Below the pieces are notes generated by a model. The model worked only from the letters and a program-made list of their open reading frames with translations, was not told the origin of the DNA and ran no database searches. A DNA stretch of 46,011 bases, taken from contig JANQHF010000062.1 of assembly GCA_028282725.1 (NCBI GenBank), positions 1 through 46,011 of the forward strand. Direction: 5' to 3'. The stretch comes from Saprospiraceae bacterium. GTDB taxonomy: Bacteria > Bacteroidota > Bacteroidia > Chitinophagales > Saprospiraceae. The position numbers and the translations under genes were made by a program. Positions 1 through 8,016 of the stretch are shown here, piece after piece; positions within the stretch are counted from its first letter, which is position 1, and the number at the start of each line of letters is the position of its first letter.

Positions 1-1359
1 TCCCTGATTTCAATACCCTCCTCACGGAATCTTTCAACGATCGCACGAGAGCCAAAACAAGTTGCTTCAACCAATGATTTGAATATTCTTGGCGCATCAC
101 TTCCGAGATTTATATTGATCAATGCACCTTTCAGTGTTTGGTTAGCATCGGGAGTGCGTCTTCCGTTCATCCAGTCAATAGCCAACTCATGTGTTGATTC
201 TACCGGTAATTGAGAAGCGGCTTTATTCAGTGCCGGAATGATCTTGTCCAAAATATTCCCATCATAAGCATCATGGCCTTGCAAGTCCGGCATCAAGTGG
301 ATAATCGGCCAGGCAATGAGATTCTTAAACCAGGCATAAACATCTCCGAATGCCGATTGTCCCGCCTCCATACCGAGCATTCCGGGAACGACCGATCCAT
401 CGACCTGACCACATATGCCCTTTACCAGGGTGTCTCCGACCTCTTCGTTAGGTGCCATTAAAATATCACATGTAGATGTGCCAATAATTCGCGACAGGAC
501 ATAGGGTTTAATTTCTCCACCTACTGCTCCAATATGGGCATCAAAGCCTCCTACACCAATAGCGACTTCAGTATGCAAACCCAATTTTTCCGCCCATTCC
601 TGCGATAGCTGTCCTGCCTTCACATCTGAAGTGTGCGTCGTAGTATAGAGTCTGTCATGCAACCCATCCAGGAGGGGATCTATTTCAGTCCAGAAATGAT
701 TAGGTGGAAGTCCTCCATAGGATTCATGCCATAATGCCTTATGACCCGCAGCACATCTTGACCTCTTCATCTTCATGACATCATTGCCCCCCGATAGCAA
801 GAAGGGAATCCAATCACAATGCTCTGCCCAACTGAAGGCTGCATTCCTCACACTTTCATCTTCTCTGAGAATGTGAAGTGCTTTGGCCCAAAACCATTCC
901 GAGGAATAAATACCACCAACATATTGGAGATAATTGATATCGTTTGATTGAGCATGACCGTTGATTTGGTTCGCTTCCAGAATGGCAGTATGGTCCTTCC
1001 AAAGAATGAACATGGCATTGGGGTTCTCTTCGAATTCAGAAGACAAAGAAAGCGGCTTCCCTTGTCTGTCTACTGCAACGGGAGTCGAACCCGTCGTGTC
1101 GACGGAAATACCCCGGACGCGTAATCTTTCTTTTTCATTCAGGGAAGTAAGGATCGTTTTGATTGTGGATTCCAGGCCTTCGAGATAGTCCAATGGGTGT
1201 TGTCTGAATTGATTTTCTACAGGATTACAATATAGCCCCTGATGCCATCTCGGATAATAAAAGACATCAGAGGCAACTTCACGACCATCGGATGCATCGA
1301 TCAATACGGACCTCACAGAATCAGTTCCAAAATCTATCCCTATTACCAGTCCGTTCATC
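1..1359 (-). CDS. araB: L-ribulokinase, FGGY family (3' end cut by window edge)
   Basis: ATP-dependent phosphorylation of L-ribulose (family: AraB, FGGY kinases) in the cytoplasm. Translating the minus strand from the ATG at 1357-1359 gives 453 uninterrupted codons up to the window edge. The first residues, MNGLVIGIDFGTDSVRSVLI, are the FGGY phosphate-binding start. Further in I read the AraB-typical stretches YYPRWHQG, NPNAMFILWKDHT, GGIYSSEWFWAK, GRCAAGHKALWHES, GTSTCDI, GICGQVDGSVVPG and DWMNGRRTPDANQ. Their resemblance to enterobacterial AraB is close, so this is a ribulokinase and not a generic xylulokinase. About 110 C-terminal residues of a usual ~560 lie outside the window. It diverges from the hydrolase gene at 1424 with a 64-bp gap. 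No arabinose isomerase or epimerase is visible here; they may lie beyond position 1. Confidence 0.93.
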
Positions 1360-1423
1360 TAGTCGAAATAATCTGGAATAAATATACGAATGGTACTTTT
1401 GGAGACTGAATTTTTCATTCACA
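1360..1423. promoter_or_regulatory. Divergent intergenic region between araB and the hydrolase operon
   Basis: A 64-bp AT-rich gap separates two divergently starting genes, so promoters for both directions should lie in or near it. I could not pick out a convincing Bacteroidota -33/-7 pair. A GGAG at 1401-1404 is too far from the ATG at 1424 to be an ordinary ribosome binding site. Confidence 0.3.
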
Positions 1424-2197
1424 ATGATCAGCGACATTCATTTCTATGAATCAGGAAGTGGCCCCACACTTGTTTTTCAACATGGGCTGACAGCCAATTC
1501 CAGTCAAATAGAACGTCTTTTGGGACCAATGGAAAAGTTGCACATCATTTGTGCAGATTGTCCCGGACACGGTGCATCACAGCTTGATAGTGGCAGGGTC
1601 CCATCTTTCGAAAATTATGCCAATGAAATCATCTCGCTGTTAGGTACCAGGAAAATTGAAAACGTTTACCTGGGGGGCTTATCCATGGGTGCAGGAATAG
1701 CCTTGAACATTGCAGTGCGATTTCCCAGCCGGGTTAAAGCGCTCATCTTCCTTCGTCCGGCATGGCTCAATACTCCTTTCCCGCAAAACCTTTCAATTCT
1801 TCAAACAGCCAGTACTTATCTCAACCATCCGAATGGTAATGTTGAATTTCAAAAGCTGGAATCGTTTCTTCGATTAAAAGCACAATTGCCTGGAGCCGCA
1901 AATTCTTTGCTTGGAATATTTGCGGATCATCAACAAGATTGTCTTGAGATGGTCATTTCCTCATTGGTGTCCGACACCCCTTTAGAAAAAATGTCGGAAT
2001 TGGAGAAAATAGATTGTCCTTGCCTCATTCTGGGTAACGATCACGATCCCCTTCATCCTTTCAGCATAGCACATGAACTATCATTGAACATCAAAAATTC
2101 TGAATTAAAAAAAGTGACTTCGCGGTATGTAAATGATACCTTGCACGGCCAAGAAATCCGTCATCACATTATGAAATTTATTAAAAATCTTTCCTAA
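1424..2197 (+). CDS. Alpha/beta-fold hydrolase
   Basis: A 257-residue cytoplasmic alpha/beta hydrolase (esterase, lactonase or C-C hydrolase class; substrate unknown). The oxyanion-hole region FQHGLTANS is near residue 20. The nucleophile elbow GLSMG (residues 85-89) gives Ser87. An acidic residue in GNDHDPLHP (Asp206 or Asp208) and His241 in DTLHGQE complete a plausible triad. The length is normal for the family and there is no signal peptide. Its TAA is followed at once by the ATG of the aldolase-dehydrogenase gene, with zero spacing, which argues for translational coupling and a shared substrate pathway. A sugar-lactone or ester hydrolysis step before the aldolase would fit; that is inference. 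Confidence 0.85.
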   Translation: MISDIHFYESGSGPTLVFQHGLTANSSQIERLLGPMEKLHIICADCPGHGASQLDSGRVPSFENYANEIISLLGTRKIENVYLGGLSMGAGIALNIAVRFPSRVKALIFLRPAWLNTPFPQNLSILQTASTYLNHPNGNVEFQKLESFLRLKAQLPGAANSLLGIFADHQQDCLEMVISSLVSDTPLEKMSELEKIDCPCLILGNDHDPLHPFSIAHELSLNIKNSELKKVTSRYVNDTLHGQEIRHHIMKFIKNLS

Positions 2198-4165
2198 ATG
2201 AAAAGTTCCTGGGACAATAAAGAAGCCAAAAAGTGTGGTAATAATTTACTCAAAATGCGAGTGTACACTTCTCATCTGCTGGGCAAAGAAGAGGATTTGG
2301 TCATGCATGGAGGAGGGAATACCTCGGTCAAGATTCGTGAACAAAATATATTTGGTGAATCCGAGGACATTTTATATGTCAAAGGCAGCGGTTGGGATCT
2401 GGCAACTATAGAAGCCCCGGGATTTACTCCGGTCAAATTAAGTGCATTGCATCAACTGGCTCAACTGGCTCTACTCAGCGACATGGATATGGTCAAATAC
2501 CAAAGAATGGCCGTAACTGATCCTTCCGCACCTAACCCATCTGTTGAAGCCATACTCCACGGCATCATACCGTTTACCTTCGTTGATCATACCCATGCGG
2601 ATGCCGTTGTTACCATTACCAATACTCCCGGTGGCAGAAAAAGAATAGAGGAAATTTATGGTGACAGGATGTTGATCATACCCTATGTGATGCCCGGATT
2701 CATCCTGGCCAAGACTATTTACCAGATGACGAGGAATATTGATTGGACATCTGTCGATGGAATGATCTTGTTGAATCATGGGGTCTTCACTTTTGATGAC
2801 GATCCGAAGAAGAGTTACGAGAAAATGATCGGGGTGGTGACTAAGGCAGAGCGTTATTTAAAAAGGAAAGGTGCACTACCTGTAAAAGGCGCCAAACCTT
2901 CGAAGCCCAACTATATAAGACTTGCCGAAATCAGAAATAGGGTATCAGAGATGACAGGCAAACCTGTATTAGCAAAATTGGATCAATCGCGGGCGTCCGT
3001 GGCTTTTTCAAAATTGAAAAATGTAAAATCCATTTCCAACCGGGGACCCATCACGCCTGACCACATCATCAGGACAAAAAGAGTCCCTGTCTGTTTCACA
3101 AAAAATTATACCAGGGATCTTGAAAAATTTGAGAGCGCTTATGATCAATATTTCGAAAAATATAGTCGCGGTGAGCAGAAACTGGATGTCGCTCCCAGGT
3201 GGGGAATATTGCCAGGGATCGGAACACTTTCATTTGGTCCTACAATAAAGCATGTTCGCATCATTGAGGACATAGCACGGCATACGAAAAAGGCCATATC
3301 CCAGGCAGAGCACTTGGGAGGCTGGAGAGCACTTGGGCAGAAAGAATTGTTTGAAATGGAGTACTGGAGCCTGGAACAGGCCAAACTCAAAAAGGCAGGA
3401 CCTTCTAAAACACTCCAGGGCAAAATTGCCGTAGTAACGGGAGCTGCAAGTGGAATCGGAAAGGCATGTATAGCATCTCTTGTGAATGAAGGCGCAGTCG
3501 TTGCAGCTCTTGATATTGACAGAAAAATCAAATCACTGTTTACGCAACCTGGAATCCTGGCTTTACAGTGTGATGTAACAAAGCAAAAAGATGTCGACAA
3601 GTGCATTGAGAGAATTGTGGAAGCCTATGGGGGGATTGACTATCTGATTACGAATGCGGGAATCTTTCCCAAAAGTGCAAGGATAGCAGATATGGATCAT
3701 GATGTCTGGGAAAAAAGCATGGCTATTAATGTCACCAGTCATCAGAGAATTCTGCAGTCATGTGTGCCTTTCCTGGAGTTGGGCTTTGACCCGGCAGTGG
3801 TGATCATTGGCTCGAAGAATGTTCCGGCGCCCGGACCCGGGGCATCAGCTTATTCGGTTGCCAAAGCCGGACTCACGCAATTGGGCAGGGTAGCTGCGCT
3901 GGAATTGGGCTCGAAAGGGATCAGGGTGAATATCATCCACCCCAATGCCGTATATGATACCGGAATTTGGACCGATGAAGTTTTAAAAGCTCGGGCAGAT
4001 CAATATGGATTGTCAATCGAAGAATACAAAACAAACAATGTCTTGAAGACTGAAGTCAAATCCAGGGATGTTGCAGACCTTGCCGTAGCCATGCTGGGTC
4101 CATTATTCTCCAAAATTACAGGTGCTCAATTACCAGTCGACGGAGGGAATGATCGTGTCATTTGA
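2198..4165 (+). CDS. Bifunctional class II aldolase / short-chain dehydrogenase (RhaD-RhaE-like fusion)
   Basis: A 655-residue two-domain enzyme. Residues 1 to about 400 are a class II aldolase/adducin domain: HGGGNTSVK (37-45), KGSGWDL, Glu117, the zinc-ligand pair His131-Thr-His133, and a third His194 in LLNHGVF. Residues from about 405 are an NAD(P)-dependent SDR: TGAASGIG (415 on), NAG (486-488), Ser539, and the YxxxK pair Tyr552/Lys556. In characterised relatives the aldolase cleaves a ketose-1-phosphate (L-rhamnulose- or L-fuculose-1-P) to DHAP and lactaldehyde, and the SDR domain oxidises the aldehyde. All catalytic residues that I can identify are present. The start is fixed by direct adjacency to the preceding stop. 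The exact sugar is uncertain, because the neighbouring kinase is a ribulokinase and no rhamnose or fucose isomerase is visible. Confidence 0.88.
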   Translation: MKSSWDNKEAKKCGNNLLKMRVYTSHLLGKEEDLVMHGGGNTSVKIREQNIFGESEDILYVKGSGWDLATIEAPGFTPVKLSALHQLAQLALLSDMDMVKYQRMAVTDPSAPNPSVEAILHGIIPFTFVDHTHADAVVTITNTPGGRKRIEEIYGDRMLIIPYVMPGFILAKTIYQMTRNIDWTSVDGMILLNHGVFTFDDDPKKSYEKMIGVVTKAERYLKRKGALPVKGAKPSKPNYIRLAEIRNRVSEMTGKPVLAKLDQSRASVAFSKLKNVKSISNRGPITPDHIIRTKRVPVCFTKNYTRDLEKFESAYDQYFEKYSRGEQKLDVAPRWGILPGIGTLSFGPTIKHVRIIEDIARHTKKAISQAEHLGGWRALGQKELFEMEYWSLEQAKLKKAGPSKTLQGKIAVVTGAASGIGKACIASLVNEGAVVAALDIDRKIKSLFTQPGILALQCDVTKQKDVDKCIERIVEAYGGIDYLITNAGIFPKSARIADMDHDVWEKSMAINVTSHQRILQSCVPFLELGFDPAVVIIGSKNVPAPGPGASAYSVAKAGLTQLGRVAALELGSKGIRVNIIHPNAVYDTGIWTDEVLKARADQYGLSIEEYKTNNVLKTEVKSRDVADLAVAMLGPLFSKITGAQLPVDGGNDRVI

Positions 4166-4269
4166 GTCATCAAATTGAGTATTTTATCAAGTTCTTAATT
4201 TTGAAATTCAGCCTGAGAGTCGAATGATTCGATTAAATGCTATTTTGGACATGTCAAACATTTGAATCG

Positions 4270-5130
4270 ATGATCGTCAAGCACACTTCGAGAGAGGAAA
4301 TCATTACCAAACTCAGAAAGAAGGTTGAGAGCCGATTGCCCATTTTTATAGCAAGTGCGGGAAGTGGCCTCGTGGCTCAACTTCTTGAAAAAGCCGGAGC
4401 CGATTGTATCAATACGTTCTCCGGTGCACGTCTTCGCTCCAATGGAATGGGTACGATGTCTATGATGTGGCCAATCCTGGATTCTAACAAACAAACGCTG
4501 GACTATACGCGAGAAGATATCATGCCAGCTATCAAGGGTGACTCTTTTATCTGCGCTTGCTTAAATGCCAATGATCCGTTGAAAGACATGAGAATGGTCC
4601 TCAATCAATGTAAGGAGATGGGCGTGTACTCGGCTTCCAATATTGGGCCTTCGATCAGCTATGTGGATCCGGATAGCGAGATCTACAGAGTACTCACAAA
4701 AAGTGGTATTACCCTGGATAATGAAATTGAAATGCTGAAACTAGCCAGGGAAATGGACATGGTTTCCATTGGACTTGGATTCACCATGGAGGATTGCCGG
4801 AGGCTCGTCGGTGAGGCACAACCAGATGTCTTTTGCTTTCATTGCGGCACTACACAGGGAGGACTCAAAGGCTATGATTCGGGAGAGAGGATAGAACAAG
4901 CAGCCGAAAGAATCGAAAAAGCAAACGAAGAAATGCGCAAATTAAAACCCGACGTTATGATGATTGCGCACGGGTCTGCACTGGTCAATCCTCCGGATTT
5001 TCAATACGTGCTTAATAACACATCATGCGATGGCATTTGGACGGGATCTTCTACAGAACGCATCCCTATAGAAAGGGCTGTCTTTGCCACCGCCAAAGAA
5101 TTTGCCGATCTAAAATTCCCAAGCTCATAA
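4270..5130 (+). CDS. Phosphoenolpyruvate hydrolase-like TIM-barrel protein
   Basis: A 286-residue protein of the family annotated as PEP hydrolase / TIM-barrel signal transduction protein. It starts with the helix SREEIITKLRKKVESRLPIFIASAGSG usual for the family, carries GADCINTF and NGMGT early, and has GLGFTMEDCRRLV and FCFHCGTTQGG (residues about 168-198) in the barrel. The frame is also open to an ATG at 4237, but family members begin just before this helix, so I prefer the ATG at 4270. It lies 10 bp before the Tm-1-like gene. In tomato Tm-1 these two families form one polypeptide, so the products probably act together. The biochemical role is not established; the name reflects homology to a Xaa-phosphonate/PEP-type fold. 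Confidence 0.82.
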   Translation: MIVKHTSREEIITKLRKKVESRLPIFIASAGSGLVAQLLEKAGADCINTFSGARLRSNGMGTMSMMWPILDSNKQTLDYTREDIMPAIKGDSFICACLNANDPLKDMRMVLNQCKEMGVYSASNIGPSISYVDPDSEIYRVLTKSGITLDNEIEMLKLAREMDMVSIGLGFTMEDCRRLVGEAQPDVFCFHCGTTQGGLKGYDSGERIEQAAERIEKANEEMRKLKPDVMMIAHGSALVNPPDFQYVLNNTSCDGIWTGSSTERIPIERAVFATAKEFADLKFPSS

Positions 5131-5139
5131 TTATCGACC

Positions 5140-6366
5140 ATGACCAAGACAATAGCACTGCTCGTCACTCTTGATACCAAAGATCAGGAAGCCGGATATC
5201 TTATTGAACAAATCAATTCCAAAGGGCATAAAGCAGTTTTAATCGATATCGGTGTTGTGGGTACACCTGGCATAGAACCTACTATTTCAAGAGAGGAAGT
5301 CATTGCCGCCGGAGGCGGTGAACTACATGAGATTCTTAAAGATCCTACCCGGGAAAAGTCGAACCCCTTCGTTGTTCAGGGATGTATCAATATCCTCTTA
5401 AAGGAAATTGCCGAAAATGATATCCACGCCGTCCTTGGACTTGGAGGTACTCAAGGAACGTCTACTTGTTGTGATGTCATGCAGGCACTTCCGTATGGAT
5501 TACCAAAGATTATGGTTTCAACAATTGCCTCGGGAGACACTTCCGAATTCGTAGGCATCAAGGATATCACCATGATGTTTTCTGTCAGTGATATTTTAAA
5601 GCTCAATCCTTTTACCAGGAAAATACTGGCTAATGCCGCTTCGGCAGCCTGTGGAATGGCTGAAGATGAGACCAAATTTATTTTTGATGCATCAGAAAAG
5701 CCGCTTATCGGCATGTCCAACCTGGGTGTACTGACCAACGGTGCGATGGAAGCGATACGCTACATAGAAGAAAAGGGCTATGAAGTAATCGTATTTCATG
5801 CCGTTGGTTCTGGTGGTCGTGCTATGGAACAAATGATGAAGGAGGGTATTATCGGCGCTGTATTCGATTATGCAATGGGTGAAATTGCGGATGACGTTTG
5901 GGGTGTACTTCGTGCTGGCGGGCCCCAAAGACTTTCGGTTGCAGGGAAATTGGGCATTCCTCAAGTATTGTGCCCCGGGGGAGCCGAACATCTGGGTATC
6001 CTTGTTCATCCGAATGAAGTCCCCGAAGAGTACAAGGACCATGACTATGTATTTCATAGTCCCGTAATTTTTGTCCCAAGATTGAATGCTCAAGAAATCG
6101 TCCGGGTGGCCAAAAGTATATGCCAAAGATTACAATCCACGAAAGACAAAGCCTACTTCATGATACCGCTTGGAGGCGTAGGGAGGTATTCAAAAAAAGG
6201 AGGAATCCTGTATGACAAAGAGTCGGACACCGCATTTTTTAACTACTTGAAAGAGCATCTTCCTGAAACCATTGAAATCGTCGAATGTGATGAGTATGTT
6301 GAAGACCCGGCATTCGTTCAAAGGGCTATTGATCTCCTCATTTCTTTGATAGAAAATCGATCTTAG
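5140..6366 (+). CDS. Tm-1-like ATP-binding domain protein (UPF0261)
   Basis: A 408-residue cytoplasmic protein. It has the UPF0261/Tm-1-like signatures LLVTLDTKDQEAGYL at the N-terminus, GLGGTQGT (residues 101-107), STIASGDTSEFVG (127-139), GMSNLG, and VFHAVGSGGRAMEQM in the second half. The length of about 400 is standard. In the plant Tm-1 virus-resistance protein this domain binds ATP and is followed by the same TIM-barrel family found here at 4270-5130. In this operon the order is reversed (barrel first) and the genes are separate. Bacterial members sit in catabolic clusters but have no settled reaction. It is followed 8 bp later by the VOC gene, in the same apparent operon. Confidence 0.88.
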   Translation: MTKTIALLVTLDTKDQEAGYLIEQINSKGHKAVLIDIGVVGTPGIEPTISREEVIAAGGGELHEILKDPTREKSNPFVVQGCINILLKEIAENDIHAVLGLGGTQGTSTCCDVMQALPYGLPKIMVSTIASGDTSEFVGIKDITMMFSVSDILKLNPFTRKILANAASAACGMAEDETKFIFDASEKPLIGMSNLGVLTNGAMEAIRYIEEKGYEVIVFHAVGSGGRAMEQMMKEGIIGAVFDYAMGEIADDVWGVLRAGGPQRLSVAGKLGIPQVLCPGGAEHLGILVHPNEVPEEYKDHDYVFHSPVIFVPRLNAQEIVRVAKSICQRLQSTKDKAYFMIPLGGVGRYSKKGGILYDKESDTAFFNYLKEHLPETIEIVECDEYVEDPAFVQRAIDLLISLIENRS

Positions 6367-6374
6367 AAGGCACT

Positions 6375-6764
6375 ATGAACATCGAACATCTTGCTATTTG
6401 GGTAGAGGACATAGAGAAAATGTCATCTTTCTACACCAGGTATTTCAAGATGAAAAAAGGGGAGAAGTATGTCAACTCTTCCAAGAATTTTTCATCCTAT
6501 TTTTTGTCTTTCGAGAATGGGTGTCGGTTGGAATTAATGCACCGTCCTGATATCATAAAGATCAGAGAAACGTCCGCACATGAGTATTTGGGGATTGCAC
6601 ATTTTGCGATTTCTGTTGGTTCTGAGCAAGCGGTCATCCATCTAACCAATCGAATGGAAAAGGATGGAATACCGGTAGTAAGCCAACCCAGGAAAACGGC
6701 TGATGGATATTTTGAAAGTGTAATATTGGATCCTGAATACAACCGAGTGGAAATTACTATTTAG
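6375..6764 (+). CDS. VOC-superfamily (glyoxalase/bleomycin-resistance fold) metalloprotein
   Basis: A 129-residue protein with the paired beta-alpha-beta-beta-beta modules of the vicinal oxygen chelate fold. The four expected metal ligands are visible: His5 (NIEHLAIWV), Glu53 (CRLELMH), His76 (GIAHFAISV) and Glu126 (RVEITI). An H/E/H/E set is the glyoxalase I-type pattern, so an active metal-dependent lyase, isomerase or epimerase is likely. The substrate is unknown. Aldolase products and DHAP produce methylglyoxal-like by-products, so a detoxifying role in this operon is possible, but that is inference. It begins 8 bp after the UPF0261 stop codon. Confidence 0.85.
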   Translation: MNIEHLAIWVEDIEKMSSFYTRYFKMKKGEKYVNSSKNFSSYFLSFENGCRLELMHRPDIIKIRETSAHEYLGIAHFAISVGSEQAVIHLTNRMEKDGIPVVSQPRKTADGYFESVILDPEYNRVEITI

Positions 6765-6830
6765 TAGATTAGTCTTGCTCAGGCCGGAATACAGTTTTGT
6801 GTCGATAATTAACGACGAACACTTGAACTT

Positions 6831-8015
6831 ATGAATAAATACAACACGGTAATCATTTCCATTCTTTTTTCAATGATAATATCAAATATGACTACAGCCC
6901 AAAATATTCGAGCACGCGATCTTGGTATACCCCTGGAGGGCAATCCAGGTACTTACAATGCGATTACGGATGTAGAAGGAGTGAAGGTGGGGCACACAAC
7001 GATCATATCCGGCGAAGGCAAGTTGGTCGTTGGTGAGGGTCCTGTCAGGACGGGAGTAACCGCAATCCTTCCAAAGGGTAAGGTCTACGATCCGGTATTT
7101 GCAGGATGGTATAGTCTGAATGGCAATGGTGAAATGACGGGAACGACCTGGGTAGAAGAATCGGGATTTTTGGAAGGTCCACTTGCAATCACCAATACTC
7201 ACAGTGTAGGCGTTGTGCGAGATGCCATCATTGAATGGGAATATAAAAACGAAATTTTCCAAAGCCTTCCGGATGCACCAGGTCTATTCTGGGCTTTGCC
7301 CGTGGTCGCTGAGACCTACGATGGAGGACTCAATGATATCAATGGATTTCATGTTAAAAAAGAACATGTCTTTACAGCATTGAATGGAGCAAAAGGAGGC
7401 ATGGTGCCGGAAGGAAATGTCGGAGGAGGAACCGGAATGATCTGTCATAGATTCAAAGGAGGCATTGGTACGGCTTCTCGAATTCTTGATGAAGAAAAAG
7501 GGGGACACGCGATTGGAGTACTTGTTCAAGCAAACTATGGCTCTCGTTCATCGCTGACTATTGCCGGTGTTCCGGTTGGTAAGGAAATTGTCAACTTACT
7601 GCCTACAATGGATTTTCTTCCTGCCGACCGGGATCAGGGATCGATCATTGTGGTGGTTGCTACGGATGCACCATTACTTCCTCATCAATTGAAAAGATTG
7701 GCAAGAAGAGTTCCGATTGGACTCAGTAGGTTGGGCGGGTATGGAGGTAATGGATCCGGAGATATATTTATTGCATTCTCTACTGCCAACCCCGATGCGG
7801 CAAACCGGGAAGTCCCACAGAGTGTGACCTTTATTCCCAATGATCAAATGTCGGATCTGTTTCTGGCAGTTGCTCAGGCCACTGAAGAGGCAATTATCAA
7901 TGCAATGATCGCGGCAGAGACCATGACGGGAATTAATGGAAATAAGGTCTATCGACTACCTCACGATCGGTTAAAAGAAATTCTGAAAAAATATAATCGT
8001 CTCGAAGACAAATGA
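6831..8015 (+). CDS. Secreted P1-family peptidase (DmpA / L-aminopeptidase D-esterase-like)
   Basis: A 394-residue protein with a Sec signal peptide (hydrophobic residues 7-20, likely cleavage near TTAQ). The mature part opens with RARDLGIPLEG and GAITDVEGVKVGHTT-like sequence (here NAITDVEGVKVGHTT) and carries NTHSVG and GNVGGGTGM. Near the C-terminal third is GGNGSGDIFIAFST, where Gly308-Ser309 matches the autoproteolytic site of DmpA-type N-terminal nucleophile hydrolases. Ser309 would become the nucleophile of the beta chain. Characterised relatives release N-terminal amino acids, including D-residues or beta-amino acids (beta-peptidyl aminopeptidases). It is on the same strand as the catabolic genes, 66 bp downstream, and may be co-transcribed. 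The annotation is secure at family level but not for substrate. Confidence 0.9.
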   Translation: MNKYNTVIISILFSMIISNMTTAQNIRARDLGIPLEGNPGTYNAITDVEGVKVGHTTIISGEGKLVVGEGPVRTGVTAILPKGKVYDPVFAGWYSLNGNGEMTGTTWVEESGFLEGPLAITNTHSVGVVRDAIIEWEYKNEIFQSLPDAPGLFWALPVVAETYDGGLNDINGFHVKKEHVFTALNGAKGGMVPEGNVGGGTGMICHRFKGGIGTASRILDEEKGGHAIGVLVQANYGSRSSLTIAGVPVGKEIVNLLPTMDFLPADRDQGSIIVVVATDAPLLPHQLKRLARRVPIGLSRLGGYGGNGSGDIFIAFSTANPDAANREVPQSVTFIPNDQMSDLFLAVAQATEEAIINAMIAAETMTGINGNKVYRLPHDRLKEILKKYNRLEDK

Positions 8016-8016
8016 A

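Noticed and set aside
961-1188. Plus-strand ORF inside the araB region
   Set aside because: It is antisense to the clear L-ribulokinase frame and shows no family features.
5692-6126. Minus-strand 144-codon ORF
   Set aside because: It lies wholly inside the UPF0261 gene on the other strand, whose protein motifs are strong.
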